Positions 48,439 through 58,170 of a stretch of DNA of 64,000 bases are shown in pieces. Source of the DNA: Pseudomonas sp. CFBP 13711 (GTDB lineage: Bacteria > Pseudomonadota > Gammaproteobacteria > Pseudomonadales > Pseudomonadaceae); the NCBI RefSeq assembly GCF_014842265.1, contig NZ_JACYVI010000001.1:62001-126000 (forward strand), given 5' to 3'. Both the position numbers and the translations under genes were made by a program. The notes under the pieces are model-generated. The model saw only the letters and a program-made list of their open reading frames with translations, did no database searches and had not been told where the DNA came from. Position 1 is the stretch's first letter. Every line of letters starts with the position of its first letter.

Positions 48439-50265
48439 ATGCATCCCCGCGTCCTTGAGGTAACCGAACGGCTGATTGCTCGCAGCCGTGAAACCCGTCA
48501 ACGCTACCTGCAATTGATCCGGGGTGCGGCGAGCGACGGGCCGATGCGCGGCAAGTTGCAATGTGCCAACTTCGCCCACGGCGTCGCGGCATGTGGTCCC
48601 GAAGACAAGAACAGCCTGCGCATGATGAATGCGGCCAACATTGCCATCGTCTCTTCCTACAACGACATGCTCTCGGCGCATCAGCCGTACGAACACTTCC
48701 CCGAACAGATCAAAAAAGCGCTGCGCGAAATCGGCTCGGTGGGACAGTTTGCCGGTGGCGTTCCGGCCATGTGTGACGGTGTCACCCAGGGCGAGCCGGG
48801 CATGGAATTGAGTATCGCCAGCCGAGAAGTCATTGCGATGGCAACGGCGGTGGCGTTGTCCCACAACATGTTCGACGGCGCGCTGATGCTGGGCATCTGC
48901 GACAAGATCGTTCCGGGCTTGCTGATGGGCTCGCTGCGTTTCGGTCATCTGCCGACGATTTTTGTACCGGGCGGGCCGATGGTCTCGGGCATCTCCAACA
49001 AAGAGAAAGCCGACGTGCGTCAGCGCTACGCCGAAGGCAAGGCAACCCGCGAAGAGCTGCTGGACTCGGAAATGAAGTCCTACCACGGCCCGGGCACCTG
49101 CACGTTCTACGGCACGGCGAACACCAACCAGTTGCTCATGGAAGTCATGGGTCTGCATCTTCCGGGTGCCTCTTTCGTCAATCCCTACACACCGCTACGC
49201 GATGCCCTGACACGCGAGGCGGCGTTCCAGGTCACGCGTCTGACCAAACAAAGCGGCGACTTCATCCCTCTCGGAGAGATTGTGGACGAACGTTCGCTGG
49301 TCAACTCGATTGTTGCCCTGCACGCGACGGGCGGTTCCACCAACCACACGCTGCACATGCCGGCGATTGCCCAGTGCGCGGGCATTCAGCTGACCTGGCA
49401 GGACATGGCCGATCTGTCGGAAGTCGTGCCGACCCTTTCCCACGTCTACCCGAATGGCAAAGCCGACATCAACCACTTCCAGGCTGCCGGCGGCATGTCG
49501 TTCCTGATCCGCGAGCTGCTCGACGCGGGCCTGATGCACGAAGACGTCAACACGGTTATGGGCCGTGGTCTACGTCGCTACACCCAGGAGCCGTTCCTGG
49601 AAGAAGGCACACTGGTGTGGCGCGATGGCCCGATCGAAAGCCTCGACGAAAACGTCCTGCGCCCGATTGCCCGTCCGTTCTCGGCCGAGGGCGGCCTGCG
49701 GGTGATGGAAGGCAACTTGGGCCGTGGCGTGATGAAGGTCTCTGCCGTTGCGCTGGAGCATCAGATCGTCGAAGCGCCCGCCAAAGTATTCGAAGACCAG
49801 CAGGACCTCGCCGACGCCTTCAAGGCGGGCGAACTGGAGTGCGATTTCGTGGCGGTGATGCGCTTCCAGGGGCCGCGCTCCAACGGCATGCCGGAGCTGC
49901 ACAAGATGACGCCGTTCCTGGGCGTGCTGCAGGACCGTGGGTTCAAAGTAGCGCTGATTACTGACGGGCGCATGTCCGGCGCGTCCGGGAAAATCCCGGC
50001 GGCGATTCACGTTTGCCCGGAAGCCTCCGACGGCGGACCGCTGGCGTTGGTACGTGATGGGGATCTCATTCGTGTCGATGGCGTGAAAGGAACGTTGCAA
50101 GTTCTGGTCGAACCGGCAGAATTGGCCGCCAGAGAGCCGGCCATCGGTCGCTTGTCCCATAACGTGGGCAGCGGGCGCGAATTGTTCGGCTTCATGCGCA
50201 TGGCCTTCAGCTCGGCAGAGAAGGGCGCCAGCGCCTTTACTTCGAATCTGGAGACGCTCAAGTGA
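48439..50265 (+). CDS. edd: Phosphogluconate dehydratase (Edd)
   Basis: A 608-aa Fe-S dehydratase that turns 6-phosphogluconate into 2-keto-3-deoxy-6-phosphogluconate, the first dedicated Entner-Doudoroff step. IlvD/Edd signatures are [16 protein letters not shown] and [20 protein letters not shown], with cluster cysteines, and the C-terminal part has [19 protein letters not shown]. The ATG follows GGAGTCC. The stop overlaps the glk start (GTGA), so edd and glk are translationally coupled. Confidence 0.97.
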   Translation: MHPRVLEVTERLIARSRETRQRYLQLIRGAASDGPMRGKLQCANFAHGVAACGPEDKNSLRMMNAANIAIVSSYNDMLSAHQPYEHFPEQIKKALREIGSVGQFAGGVPAMCDGVTQGEPGMELSIASREVIAMATAVALSHNMFDGALMLGICDKIVPGLLMGSLRFGHLPTIFVPGGPMVSGISNKEKADVRQRYAEGKATREELLDSEMKSYHGPGTCTFYGTANTNQLLMEVMGLHLPGASFVNPYTPLRDALTREAAFQVTRLTKQSGDFIPLGEIVDERSLVNSIVALHATGGSTNHTLHMPAIAQCAGIQLTWQDMADLSEVVPTLSHVYPNGKADINHFQAAGGMSFLIRELLDAGLMHEDVNTVMGRGLRRYTQEPFLEEGTLVWRDGPIESLDENVLRPIARPFSAEGGLRVMEGNLGRGVMKVSAVALEHQIVEAPAKVFEDQQDLADAFKAGELECDFVAVMRFQGPRSNGMPELHKMTPFLGVLQDRGFKVALITDGRMSGASGKIPAAIHVCPEASDGGPLALVRDGDLIRVDGVKGTLQVLVEPAELAAREPAIGRLSHNVGSGRELFGFMRMAFSSAEKGASAFTSNLETLK

Positions 50266-51236
50266 CATTGGCGATGGTGGGTGATATCGGCGGCACAAAT
50301 GCGCGGTTTGCCATTTGGGAAGACGACCAGTTGCATTCGATTCGCGTATTCGCGACGGTCGATTACGCCAGTCCTGAAAAGGCCCTGATGGTCTATTTGC
50401 AGGACCTGGAATTGCAGCGCGGTGATGTCACCTCCATTTGTCTGGCCGTGGCCGGGCCGGTGACCGGCGATGATTTCCACTTCACCAACAGCCACTGGAA
50501 GATCAATCGGCAGGCATTCTGCGCCGAGCTGAAGATCGACCACCTGATCCTGGTCAACGACTTCACCGCCATGGCGCTGGGCATGACCCGCCTGAAGGAC
50601 GACGAGTACCTGACCGTGCGTCATGGCAAGGGCGATCCTCGTGGTGCGCGGGTGGTGATCGGGCCAGGCACCGGCCTTGGCGTCGGCACGCTGATCCGCA
50701 GCGGCGAAGCGCGATGGACTGCGGTGCCGGGGGAGGGCGGTCACGTTGATCTGCCCATCGGCACGCCTCGCGAAGCCCTGCTGTGGATGCGGTTGATGGC
50801 GACCCACGAGCATGTCAGCGCCGAGACGATTCTGAGTGGCGCCGGGCTGTTGCTGCTGTATCAAGTCAGCTGCGGGTTGGACGAGATCGAGCCTGAACTC
50901 AAATCCCCTGCGGCCATTACCTCGGCGGCACTCAAGGGCGATCCGGTCGCCAGCGCGGTGCTCGAGCAGTTCTGTGTATTCCTCGGCCGGGTGGCGGGCA
51001 ACAACGTACTGACTGTCGGCGGACGCGGCGGCGTGTATATTGCCGGTGGCGTGATCCCGCGGTTCGTTGATTTCTTCATGCAGAGCGGCTTCAACAAGGC
51101 GTTCGCCGAGAAGGGACTGATGAAGGATTACTTCAATGACGTGCCGGTCTGGCTGGTCACGGCCGAGTACCCCGGCCTGATGGGCGCAGGCGTGGCGCTG
51201 GATCAGTTCGCGGCGAGCGCTAGCGGCAAGCTATAA
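50262..51236 (+). CDS. glk: Glucokinase
   Basis: A 324-aa cytoplasmic glucokinase of the proteobacterial Glk family. The N-terminal phosphate loop is [16 protein letters not shown]. The base for glucose O6 is the Asp in [11 protein letters not shown], and ATP-binding Gly motifs include [11 protein letters not shown]. It starts at GTG (50262) overlapping edd. The last codons (S-G-K-L-stop) lie inside an inverted-repeat arm. Together with the ABC importer it provides the intracellular phosphorylative route for glucose. Confidence 0.95.
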   Translation: MTLAMVGDIGGTNARFAIWEDDQLHSIRVFATVDYASPEKALMVYLQDLELQRGDVTSICLAVAGPVTGDDFHFTNSHWKINRQAFCAELKIDHLILVNDFTAMALGMTRLKDDEYLTVRHGKGDPRGARVVIGPGTGLGVGTLIRSGEARWTAVPGEGGHVDLPIGTPREALLWMRLMATHEHVSAETILSGAGLLLLYQVSCGLDEIEPELKSPAAITSAALKGDPVASAVLEQFCVFLGRVAGNNVLTVGGRGGVYIAGGVIPRFVDFFMQSGFNKAFAEKGLMKDYFNDVPVWLVTAEYPGLMGAGVALDQFAASASGKL

Positions 51237-51281
51237 GCTGCAAGTCAATGCCGCGCATGGCTGGCTTGCGGCTTAAAGCTT
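51228..51281. repeat. AAGC-rich inverted repeat overlapping the end of glk
   Basis: AAGCTATAAGCTGCAAG (51228-51244) and CTTGCGGCTTAAAGCTT (51265-51281) are inverted with 15 of 17 positions matching. The left arm includes the glk stop codon. Same family as the elements near 3.3, 9.6 and 36.5 kb. Confidence 0.7.
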
Positions 51282-51337
51282 GAAGCTCGCAACTGCTCCA
51301 CCTATAACAACAATCCATTGCTCACAAGGACGACCAT

Positions 51338-52075
51338 GTGAACGCTGTCAGTAAATCGATTCTGGTGGTCGACGATGACCAGGAGATTTGCGAGTTGCTG
51401 CAAGCCTACCTGAGCCGATCCGGTTTTCAGGTGCGCACGGTCGGCGATGGGGCCGAGTTTCGCCAGGCGTTCAACGAAGAGGCCAGCGACCTGCTGATTC
51501 TCGACGTCATGCTCCCCGACGAAGATGGCTTCAGCCTGTGTCGTTGGGTCAGGCAGCATCCGCGTCAACCGCATATTCCCATCATCATGCTCACCGCCAG
51601 CTCCGACGAGGCCGACCGTGTCATCGGGCTGGAACTCGGCGCCGATGACTACATGGCCAAACCCTTCAGCCCCCGTGAGCTTCAGGCCCGGATCAAAGCC
51701 CTGTTGCGCCGTGCCCAGTTCGGCCAGGAACGCAGCGGCGGTGAAGTGCTGGTGTTCGATGAATGGCGGCTGGACATGGTCAGTCATCGGCTATTTCACA
51801 ACGACGGTGAAGAAGTGATTTTGTCCGGCGCTGATTTCGCGCTGCTTAAACTGTTTCTCGACAACCCCCAACAGATTCTCGATCGCGACACCATCGGCAA
51901 CGCCACCCGTGGCCGTGAGCTGATGCCGCTGGAGCGCATCGTCGACATGGCGGTCAGCCGCCTGCGTCAGCGTTTGCGTGACACTGGCAAGGCTCCGCGT
52001 TTGATCCGCACCGTGCGAGGCAGTGGTTATCTGCTGGCAGCCAATGTGCTCCCCCAAGCCGGCAACGGTTACTGA
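51338..52075 (+). CDS. gltR: GltR, OmpR-type response regulator
   Basis: A 245-aa two-component regulator. The receiver domain has the acidic pair in VVDDDQE (11-14), the phosphorylation site D56 (LLILDVMLPDEDG) and the switch Lys in MAKPFSPRE. The C-terminal winged helix ends with RTVRGSGYLL. In P. aeruginosa GltR controls glucose uptake and, with GtrS, responds to 2-ketogluconate/6-phosphogluconate. The start is GTG at 51338 with AAGGA 7 nt before. It lies 6 nt before gtrS. Confidence 0.93.
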   Translation: MNAVSKSILVVDDDQEICELLQAYLSRSGFQVRTVGDGAEFRQAFNEEASDLLILDVMLPDEDGFSLCRWVRQHPRQPHIPIIMLTASSDEADRVIGLELGADDYMAKPFSPRELQARIKALLRRAQFGQERSGGEVLVFDEWRLDMVSHRLFHNDGEEVILSGADFALLKLFLDNPQQILDRDTIGNATRGRELMPLERIVDMAVSRLRQRLRDTGKAPRLIRTVRGSGYLLAANVLPQAGNGY

Positions 52076-52081
52076 TACTCA

Positions 52082-53542
52082 ATGGTGACCGACAGGAAAC
52101 GCCGCTTGCCGGTGCCGCGTTCGCTGCTCGGACGCATGCTGCTGCTGACCTTGCTCGCCGTGTTGCTGGCGCAAACCCTGTCCAGCCTGATCTGGCTTTC
52201 GCAACTGCGCGCCACGCAGATGGAAGGCCTGGTCACCAGCGCCCGCAGTCTGGGTTTTTCCATGGCGGCGAGTGTGAGTTACTTCCGCTCGCTCCCCGTT
52301 GCGTTTCGGCCGCTGGTGCTCGATCAATTGCGCAGCATGGGCGGCACGCGTTTCTTTGTGTCGCTCAACGATCGGCCGCTGGAAATGCAGGTGCTTGAGC
52401 CCACCGTGCGCAAGACGGCGGTCATCGATGTGGTCGGTCAGGTGCTGCGGCAAAACCTCGGCGCTGATCCCGACCTCCTCGTCCGCTTCGTGCGTCCCGA
52501 AGACCTGCGCATTTTCAACAGCGGTCTCAGACTCGACGAACTTCCGCGCTCGTGGGCCCATTACGCGCTGACCCTTGAGCCGGTCAATCCGCCCGTGCTG
52601 GTCACGCAAATCGAGCTGTCGCCCGGCGAATGGCTGTACATCGCCTCGCTGCTGCCTGAGCCTTACACCATGCTCGAAGCGGAAGGCCTGCCCTCGCAGC
52701 AAGTCTGGTTCATCGCGCTGACCAGTATTTTTCTTTTGGTCTTCATCGGTCTGCTGGTGCACTGGCAGAGCGGCCCGCTCAAGCGTCTGGCCCATGCCGC
52801 GCGGGATCTGTCGTTGGGCGCTGACGTCGAGCCGGTGGTGGAGGGGGGCGGCAGTGAAGTGGTGGAAGTGACCCGCGCGTTCAACACCATGCGCGATCGC
52901 ATCAGCCGTTACCTGACCGAACGCGGCCAGCTCTTCAGCGCGATTTCCCACGACCTGCGCACCCCGATCACTCGCTTGCGGCTGCGCGTCGAGCTGCTCG
53001 AAGACGAACAGATGCAGGCCAAATTCACCCGTGATCTGGATGAGCTGGAGTTGCTGGTCAAAGGCGCGTTGCAGTGCGTGAAGGACACCGACATTCACGA
53101 GAACATCGAGCCGGTCGACCTCAATCACGCGCTGGATTGCCTGATCGAGCCCTATCTCTCCGCTGACGGTGCAGGCCGTGTCACGTTGCACGGCAACGCG
53201 ATGTCGATGTACTACGGCAAGCCCCTGGCGCTGCGCCGGTGCATGGGCAACCTGATCGATAACGCCATCAAATACGGCGACCGTGCGCACCTGTTCGTTG
53301 AAGACGACGCCGACGAGTTCATTCTTCACGTCGAAGATGAAGGCCCGGGCGTGCCTGAACAGCGAATGGAACAAGTCTTCGAACCGCACTTCCGGCTGGC
53401 CGGCAAACACCAGCAGGGCTATGGGTTAGGGCTCGGAATCGCCCGCAATATTGCCCACAGCCACGGCGGCGAAGTGACGCTGCAGAACATGCGCGAGGGC
53501 GGGTTGCGGGTCACGCTCTATCTGCCGCGAGGTGTGGAGTAA
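52082..53542 (+). CDS. gtrS: GtrS, sensor histidine kinase
   Basis: A 486-aa membrane kinase. Helix 1 (about 18-40) and helix 2 (about 211-232, WFIALTSIFLLVFIGLLVHW) bound a periplasmic sensor domain. A HAMP linker follows; then the H-box FSAISHDLRTPITRLRL, N-box NLIDNAIKYG and G-boxes EDEGPGVPEQ and GYGLGLGIARNIAHSHGG. It phosphorylates GltR. The order glk-gltR-gtrS-SBP matches P. aeruginosa, where GtrS binds 2-ketogluconate and 6-phosphogluconate. Confidence 0.93.
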   Translation: MVTDRKRRLPVPRSLLGRMLLLTLLAVLLAQTLSSLIWLSQLRATQMEGLVTSARSLGFSMAASVSYFRSLPVAFRPLVLDQLRSMGGTRFFVSLNDRPLEMQVLEPTVRKTAVIDVVGQVLRQNLGADPDLLVRFVRPEDLRIFNSGLRLDELPRSWAHYALTLEPVNPPVLVTQIELSPGEWLYIASLLPEPYTMLEAEGLPSQQVWFIALTSIFLLVFIGLLVHWQSGPLKRLAHAARDLSLGADVEPVVEGGGSEVVEVTRAFNTMRDRISRYLTERGQLFSAISHDLRTPITRLRLRVELLEDEQMQAKFTRDLDELELLVKGALQCVKDTDIHENIEPVDLNHALDCLIEPYLSADGAGRVTLHGNAMSMYYGKPLALRRCMGNLIDNAIKYGDRAHLFVEDDADEFILHVEDEGPGVPEQRMEQVFEPHFRLAGKHQQGYGLGLGIARNIAHSHGGEVTLQNMREGGLRVTLYLPRGVE

Positions 53543-53558
53543 TCCGGTCCCTTTCCTC

Positions 53559-53580
53559 AATGTCACAGCCCTGTGACATT
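53559..53580. promoter_or_regulatory. Perfect palindrome ahead of gtsA
   Basis: AATGTCACAG-CC-CTGTGACATT has 10-bp perfect arms. A possible -10 element TAGAAT lies at 53620-53625 with only a poor -35. The palindrome centre is then about -62 from the start, a usual activator position. The arms place TCACA and TGTGA in the reverse order to a CRP/Vfr site, so the binding protein is unknown. A gtrS-terminator hairpin is the alternative; no U-run follows. Confidence 0.5.
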
Positions 53581-53660
53581 TGCGCATCCCTTCGTTACCG
53601 TCTGCTCTAACCCCTTAGTTAGAATCCACGCAGCGCAAGCGCCACGACTTGCTCATGCAT

Positions 53661-53668
53661 AACAACAA
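53661..53668 (+). promoter_or_regulatory. Hfq/Crc-type A-rich motif at gtsA
   Basis: AACAACAA immediately ahead of the AAGG ribosome site fits the AAnAAnAA catabolite-activity motif bound by Hfq-Crc in Pseudomonas. It suggests translational repression of glucose uptake when organic acids are preferred. Confidence 0.6.
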
Positions 53669-53680
53669 GAAAGGTCAGAT

Positions 53681-54967
53681 ATGAATTCGATTTCCCGTCT
53701 CGCTGCACTTATTTCCCTCGCCTCGTTGTTCCCTCTGAGCGCCATGGCGGCTGATGCCAAAGGCACTGTCGAAGTTGTGCACTGGTGGACGTCCGGTGGC
53801 GAAAAAGCCGCTGCCGATGTGCTCCGCGCGCAAGTTGAAAAAGACGGTTTCACCTGGAAAGACGGCGCCGTCGCAGGCGGCGGCGGTGCAACCGCAATGA
53901 CCGTGCTCAAGAGCCGCGCCGTTGCTGGCAACCCGCCTGGCGTTGCCCAGATCAAAGGCCCGGACATCCAGGAATGGGCCTCTACCGGCCTGCTTGATAC
54001 CGACGTGCTTAAAAACGTCTCCAAAGAGGAGAAGTGGGACAGCCTGCTGGACAAGAAAGTCTCCGACACCGTGAAGTACGACGGTGACTACGTCGCCGTG
54101 CCGGTGAACATCCACCGCGTCAACTGGCTGTGGATCAACCCGGAAGTCTTCAAGAAAGCCGGTATCGAAAAAGCCCCTACCACCCTCGAAGAATTCTACG
54201 CAGCGGGCGACAAGCTCAAAGCGGCAGGCTTCATCCCTCTGGCCCACGGTGGCCAGCCTTGGCAGGACAGCACTGTTTTTGAAGCCGTCGTTCTCTCTGT
54301 CATGGGCGCTGATGGTTACAAAAAGGCACTGGTCGACCTCGACAACGCTGCGCTGACCGGCCCTGAAATGGTCAAGTCGCTCACCGAGCTGAAGAAAGTC
54401 GCCACCTACATGGATGCCGACGGCAAAGGCCAGGACTGGAACCTGGAAGCCGCCAAAGTCATCAACGGCAAGGCCGGCATGCAGATCATGGGTGACTGGG
54501 CCAAGAGTGAATGGACCGCTGCCAAGAAAGTCGCCGGCAAGGACTACGAGTGCGTAGCGTTCCCGGGCACCGACAAGGCGTTCACCTACAACATCGACTC
54601 CCTGGCTGTGTTCAAGCAGAAAGACGCGGGCACTGCTGCCGGTCAGCAGGACATCGCCAAGGTCGTGTTGGGTGAAAACTTCCAGAAAGTCTTCAGCATC
54701 AACAAGGGCTCGATCCCGGTTCGCAACGACATGCTGGCTGACATGGGCAAGTACGGTTTCGACTCGTGCGCCCAGACCGCTGCCAAGGATTTCCTGGCTG
54801 ACGCCAAAACCGGCGGCCTGCAACCAAGCATGGCGCACAACATGGCCACCACACTGGCCGTGCAGGGCGCGTTCTTTGACGTCGTGACCAACTTCATCAA
54901 CGACCCGAAAGCCGATCCGGCCGACGCGGCGAAGAAGCTGGGCGCTGCGATCAAGTCTGCCAAGTAA
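53681..54967 (+). CDS. gtsA: Glucose/mannose-binding protein of ABC importer (GltB/GtsA)
   Basis: A 428-aa periplasmic binding protein of SBP family 1. The signal peptide ends after AMAA (about residue 23). The mature chain starts [15 protein letters not shown], typical of sugar binders, and continues with [14 protein letters not shown] and [16 protein letters not shown] segments. In P. aeruginosa the homologue is called gltB and binds glucose. AAGG precedes the ATG, next to an A-rich motif. A REPIN separates it from the permease genes. Confidence 0.93.
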   Translation: MNSISRLAALISLASLFPLSAMAADAKGTVEVVHWWTSGGEKAAADVLRAQVEKDGFTWKDGAVAGGGGATAMTVLKSRAVAGNPPGVAQIKGPDIQEWASTGLLDTDVLKNVSKEEKWDSLLDKKVSDTVKYDGDYVAVPVNIHRVNWLWINPEVFKKAGIEKAPTTLEEFYAAGDKLKAAGFIPLAHGGQPWQDSTVFEAVVLSVMGADGYKKALVDLDNAALTGPEMVKSLTELKKVATYMDADGKGQDWNLEAAKVINGKAGMQIMGDWAKSEWTAAKKVAGKDYECVAFPGTDKAFTYNIDSLAVFKQKDAGTAAGQQDIAKVVLGENFQKVFSINKGSIPVRNDMLADMGKYGFDSCAQTAAKDFLADAKTGGLQPSMAHNMATTLAVQGAFFDVVTNFINDPKADPADAAKKLGAAIKSAK

Positions 54968-54988
54968 GCCGTAACACCGCTTGCTCCA

Positions 54989-55076
54989 TGTAGGAGTGAG
55001 CTTGCTCGCGATGGCGTCATGTCAGCCAATTCAGACGGCACTGACACGCCGCATCGCGATCAAGCCCACTCCTGCA
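54989..55076. repeat. REPIN (class A) between SBP and permease genes
   Basis: The left unit TGTAGGAGTGAGCTTGCTCG starts at 54989. The right, inverted unit includes GCATCGCGATCAAGCCCACT and ends CCTGCA at about 55076. It fills the gap between gtsA and gtsB and may protect the SBP mRNA 3' end. Confidence 0.82.
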
Positions 55077-55123
55077 GAAGGCGGCGTGTTTGCACTCTTC
55101 ATTCTTCTGTACTGGATTTCACC

Positions 55124-56032
55124 ATGAGTTCTGTTGCTGTGTTCAGCAAAGCCTCGCCGTTCGATGCACTGCAGCGCTGGCTACCCAAACTGGTGCTGGC
55201 GCCCAGCATGTTCATCGTATTGGTGGGCTTCTACGGCTATATCCTGTGGACGTTCGTTCTGTCGTTCACCAACTCGACTTTCCTGCCGACCTACAAATTC
55301 GTGGGTCTGGCGCAATACGCGCGGTTGTTCGACAACGATCGCTGGTGGGTAGCCAGTAAAAACCTCGCGGTGTTCGGTGGCATGTTCATCGGCATCAGCA
55401 TGGTGGTCGGCGTGCTGCTGGCGGTCTTTCTGGACCAGCGCATCCGCCGCGAAGGCTTTATCCGCACCATTTATCTGTACCCGATGGCGCTGTCGATGAT
55501 CGTCACCGGTACGGCCTGGAAATGGCTGCTCAACCCGGGCATGGGTCTGGACAAACTGCTGCGTGACTGGGGCTGGGAAGGCTTTCGCCTGGACTGGCTG
55601 ATCGATCCGGACCGCGTCGTTTACTGTCTGGTGATCGCTGCGGTATGGCAGGCGTCGGGCTTCATCATGGCGATGTTCCTGGCCGGCCTTCGTGGCGTTG
55701 ATCAGTCGATCATCCGTGCTGCGCAGATCGACGGCGCGAGCATGCCGAAGATCTACTGGAAGGTCGTGCTGCCAAGCCTGCGTCCGGTGTTCTTCAGTGC
55801 GGTCATGATTCTGGCGCACATCGCCATCAAGAGCTTCGACCTGGTCGCGGCCATGACGGCCGGTGGCCCGGGCTACTCGTCCGACTTGCCCGCGATGTTC
55901 ATGTACTCGTTCACCTTCAGCCGTGGCCAGATGGGCATGGGTTCCGCCAGCGCGATTCTGATGCTCGGCGCGATTCTCGCCATCCTCGTGCCTTATCTGT
56001 ATTCCGAGCTGAGGGCCAAGCGCAATGACTAG
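55124..56032 (+). CDS. gtsB: Glucose ABC transporter permease (GltF/GtsB)
   Basis: A 302-aa inner-membrane permease of the MalF type with about six helices. The EAA loop is in IIRAAQIDGASMPKIYWKVVLP (DG conserved), followed by LRPVFFSAVM. The frame is open upstream into the REPIN, but the ATG at 55124 (MSSVAVFSKAS) gives the expected start. It overlaps gtsC by 8 nt. Together with gtsC it forms the transmembrane channel. Confidence 0.92.
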   Translation: MSSVAVFSKASPFDALQRWLPKLVLAPSMFIVLVGFYGYILWTFVLSFTNSTFLPTYKFVGLAQYARLFDNDRWWVASKNLAVFGGMFIGISMVVGVLLAVFLDQRIRREGFIRTIYLYPMALSMIVTGTAWKWLLNPGMGLDKLLRDWGWEGFRLDWLIDPDRVVYCLVIAAVWQASGFIMAMFLAGLRGVDQSIIRAAQIDGASMPKIYWKVVLPSLRPVFFSAVMILAHIAIKSFDLVAAMTAGGPGYSSDLPAMFMYSFTFSRGQMGMGSASAILMLGAILAILVPYLYSELRAKRND

Positions 56033-56870
56033 TCTCGCCAACAAGCCCGCCCTCAGCCTGAGCCGCGTCGCCATCTATGCGGTGCTGATCGTTGCGGTAT
56101 TCATTTATCTGGTGCCGCTGGTGGTGATGCTGCTGACCAGCTTCAAGTCACCGGAAGACATCGGCAGCGGCAACCTGCTCAGCTGGCCGACCGAAGTGAC
56201 GGCCATCGGCTGGATCAAAGCCTGGGCGACGGTGAAGGGCTACTTCTGGAACTCGTTCCTGATCACCGTTCCGGCGGTGCTGATCTCCACCACCATTGGT
56301 GCGCTGAACGGCTACGTGCTGTCGATGTGGCGCTTCCGCGGTTCGCAGTTGTTCTTCGGCCTGCTGCTGTTCGGTTGCTTCCTGCCGTTCCAGACCGTCC
56401 TGCTGCCGGCGTCTTTCACACTGGGCAAAATGGGCCTGGCGAGCACCACCACAGGTCTCGTGTTCGTCCACGTCGTTTACGGTCTGGCGTTCACCACGCT
56501 GTTCTTCCGCAACTACTACGTCAGTATTCCGGACGCACTGGTGAAAGCGGCACGTCTGGATGGCGCCGGCTTCTTCACCATCTTCCGTCGGATCATTCTG
56601 CCGATGTCGACGCCGATCATCATGGTCTGCCTGATCTGGCAGTTCACCCAGATCTGGAACGACTTCCTGTTCGGCGTGGTGTTCTCCAGCGGTGATTCGC
56701 AGCCGATCACGGTCGCGCTGAACAACCTGGTGAACACCAGCACAGGCGTCAAGGAATACAACGTTGATATGGCGGCGGCGATGATCGCCGGTCTGCCCAC
56801 CCTGTTGGTCTACGTGGTCGCAGGCAAGTATTTCGTGCGCGGGCTCACGGCCGGCGCAGTCAAGGGGTAA
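56025..56870 (+). CDS. gtsC: Glucose ABC transporter permease (GltG/GtsC)
   Basis: A 281-aa MalG-type permease with about six helices. The EAA motif is PDALVKAARLDGAGFFTIFR, followed by RIILPMSTPIIMV. It starts within the end of gtsB (8-nt overlap) and stops 2 nt before gtsD, so the three import genes are closely coupled. The sequence is intact across the full family length. Confidence 0.93.
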   Translation: MTSLANKPALSLSRVAIYAVLIVAVFIYLVPLVVMLLTSFKSPEDIGSGNLLSWPTEVTAIGWIKAWATVKGYFWNSFLITVPAVLISTTIGALNGYVLSMWRFRGSQLFFGLLLFGCFLPFQTVLLPASFTLGKMGLASTTTGLVFVHVVYGLAFTTLFFRNYYVSIPDALVKAARLDGAGFFTIFRRIILPMSTPIIMVCLIWQFTQIWNDFLFGVVFSSGDSQPITVALNNLVNTSTGVKEYNVDMAAAMIAGLPTLLVYVVAGKYFVRGLTAGAVKG

Positions 56871-56872
56871 TC

Positions 56873-58033
56873 ATGGCAACGCTTGAACTACGCAATGTAA
56901 ACAAGACTTACGGGGCCGGTTTGCCGGACACCCTGAAGAACATCGAACTCTCCATCAAAGAAGGCGAGTTCCTGATTCTGGTCGGCCCTTCGGGCTGCGG
57001 TAAGTCGACCCTGATGAACTGCATCGCCGGGCTGGAAAACATTACCGGCGGCGCGATCATGATCGGTGATCAGGACGTCAGCGGCATGAGCCCGAAGGAT
57101 CGCGACATCGCGATGGTCTTCCAGTCCTACGCGCTGTACCCGACCATGAGCGTGCGCGAGAACATCGAGTTCGGGCTGAAGATTCGCAAGATGAATCAGG
57201 CCGACATCGACGCCGAAGTGGCGCGGGTCGCCAAGCTGCTGCAGATCGAACACCTGCTCAACCGCAAGCCGGGGCAATTGTCCGGTGGTCAGCAACAGCG
57301 CGTGGCCATGGGCCGGGCGCTGGCCCGTCGGCCGAAGATTTACCTGTTCGACGAGCCGCTTTCGAACCTCGATGCCAAGCTGCGCGTCGAGATGCGTACC
57401 GAAATGAAGCTGATGCACCAGCGCCTGAAGACCACCACGGTCTACGTGACCCACGACCAGATCGAAGCGATGACACTGGGCGACAAAGTGGCGGTCATGA
57501 AGGACGGCATCATTCAGCAGTTCGGCACGCCAAAGCAGATCTACAACGATCCGGCCAACCTGTTCGTGGCCAGCTTCATCGGCTCGCCGCCGATGAACTT
57601 CATCCCGCTGCGTCTGCAACGCAAGGACGGTCGCCTCGTCGCGCTGCTCGACAGCGGTCAGGCCCGTTGCGAGCTGCCGATGAGCATGAACGACGCCGGT
57701 CTTGAGGACCGTGAGGTGATTCTGGGCCTGCGTCCTGAGCAAATCGTGCTAGCGTCCGGTGATGCTGCCGGTCTGCCGACCATTCGCGCCGAAGTCCAGG
57801 TGACCGAGCCGACTGGCCCGGATACGCTGGTATTCGTTACCCTCAACGAGAGCAAGGTCTGCTGCCGTCTGGCGCCGGATATTGCACCCGCTGTGGGCGA
57901 GACCTTGACGTTGCAGTTCGATCCGGCGAAGGTTCTGCTGTTCGACGCCAAAACCGGCGAGCGCCTTGGCGTCCTGGCACCGAGTCAGTCGGTGGAGAAC
58001 ATGGGGAATGTCACGCGGCTCAACCGCAACTGA
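56873..58033 (+). CDS. gtsD: Sugar ABC transporter ATPase (GltK/GtsD, MalK type)
   Basis: A 386-aa ATPase. Motifs: Walker A GPSGCGKST, Q-loop VFQSYALYP, signature [15 protein letters not shown], Walker B IYLFDEPLSNLD and H-loop VYVTHDQIEA. From about residue 240 a TOBE/OB regulatory domain follows (LGLRPEQIVLAS region). It energises glucose uptake through GtsBC. The ATG lies 2 nt after the gtsC stop. The gap to oprB holds an A-rich motif but no clear terminator. Confidence 0.94.
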   Translation: MATLELRNVNKTYGAGLPDTLKNIELSIKEGEFLILVGPSGCGKSTLMNCIAGLENITGGAIMIGDQDVSGMSPKDRDIAMVFQSYALYPTMSVRENIEFGLKIRKMNQADIDAEVARVAKLLQIEHLLNRKPGQLSGGQQQRVAMGRALARRPKIYLFDEPLSNLDAKLRVEMRTEMKLMHQRLKTTTVYVTHDQIEAMTLGDKVAVMKDGIIQQFGTPKQIYNDPANLFVASFIGSPPMNFIPLRLQRKDGRLVALLDSGQARCELPMSMNDAGLEDREVILGLRPEQIVLASGDAAGLPTIRAEVQVTEPTGPDTLVFVTLNESKVCCRLAPDIAPAVGETLTLQFDPAKVLLFDAKTGERLGVLAPSQSVENMGNVTRLNRN

Positions 58034-58143
58034 TCCCGATGTGCAGGAGCACTGCACAAACGAGCACCTGTGACGGGTGGATGTCTGCCGTACAAAACCC
58101 GTCATGCACACGATGTACGTGGTTACAACGCTGTTCAAAAGCT

Positions 58144-58154
58144 AATAACAATAA
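58144..58154 (+). promoter_or_regulatory. Hfq/Crc-type A-rich motif at oprB
   Basis: AATAACAATAA fits repeated AAYAAYAA and lies just ahead of the GAGGA ribosome site of oprB. The same kind of motif is at gtsA, pointing to shared catabolite control of glucose entry. Confidence 0.6.
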
Positions 58155-58170
58155 AACGAGGATCCAAGGG

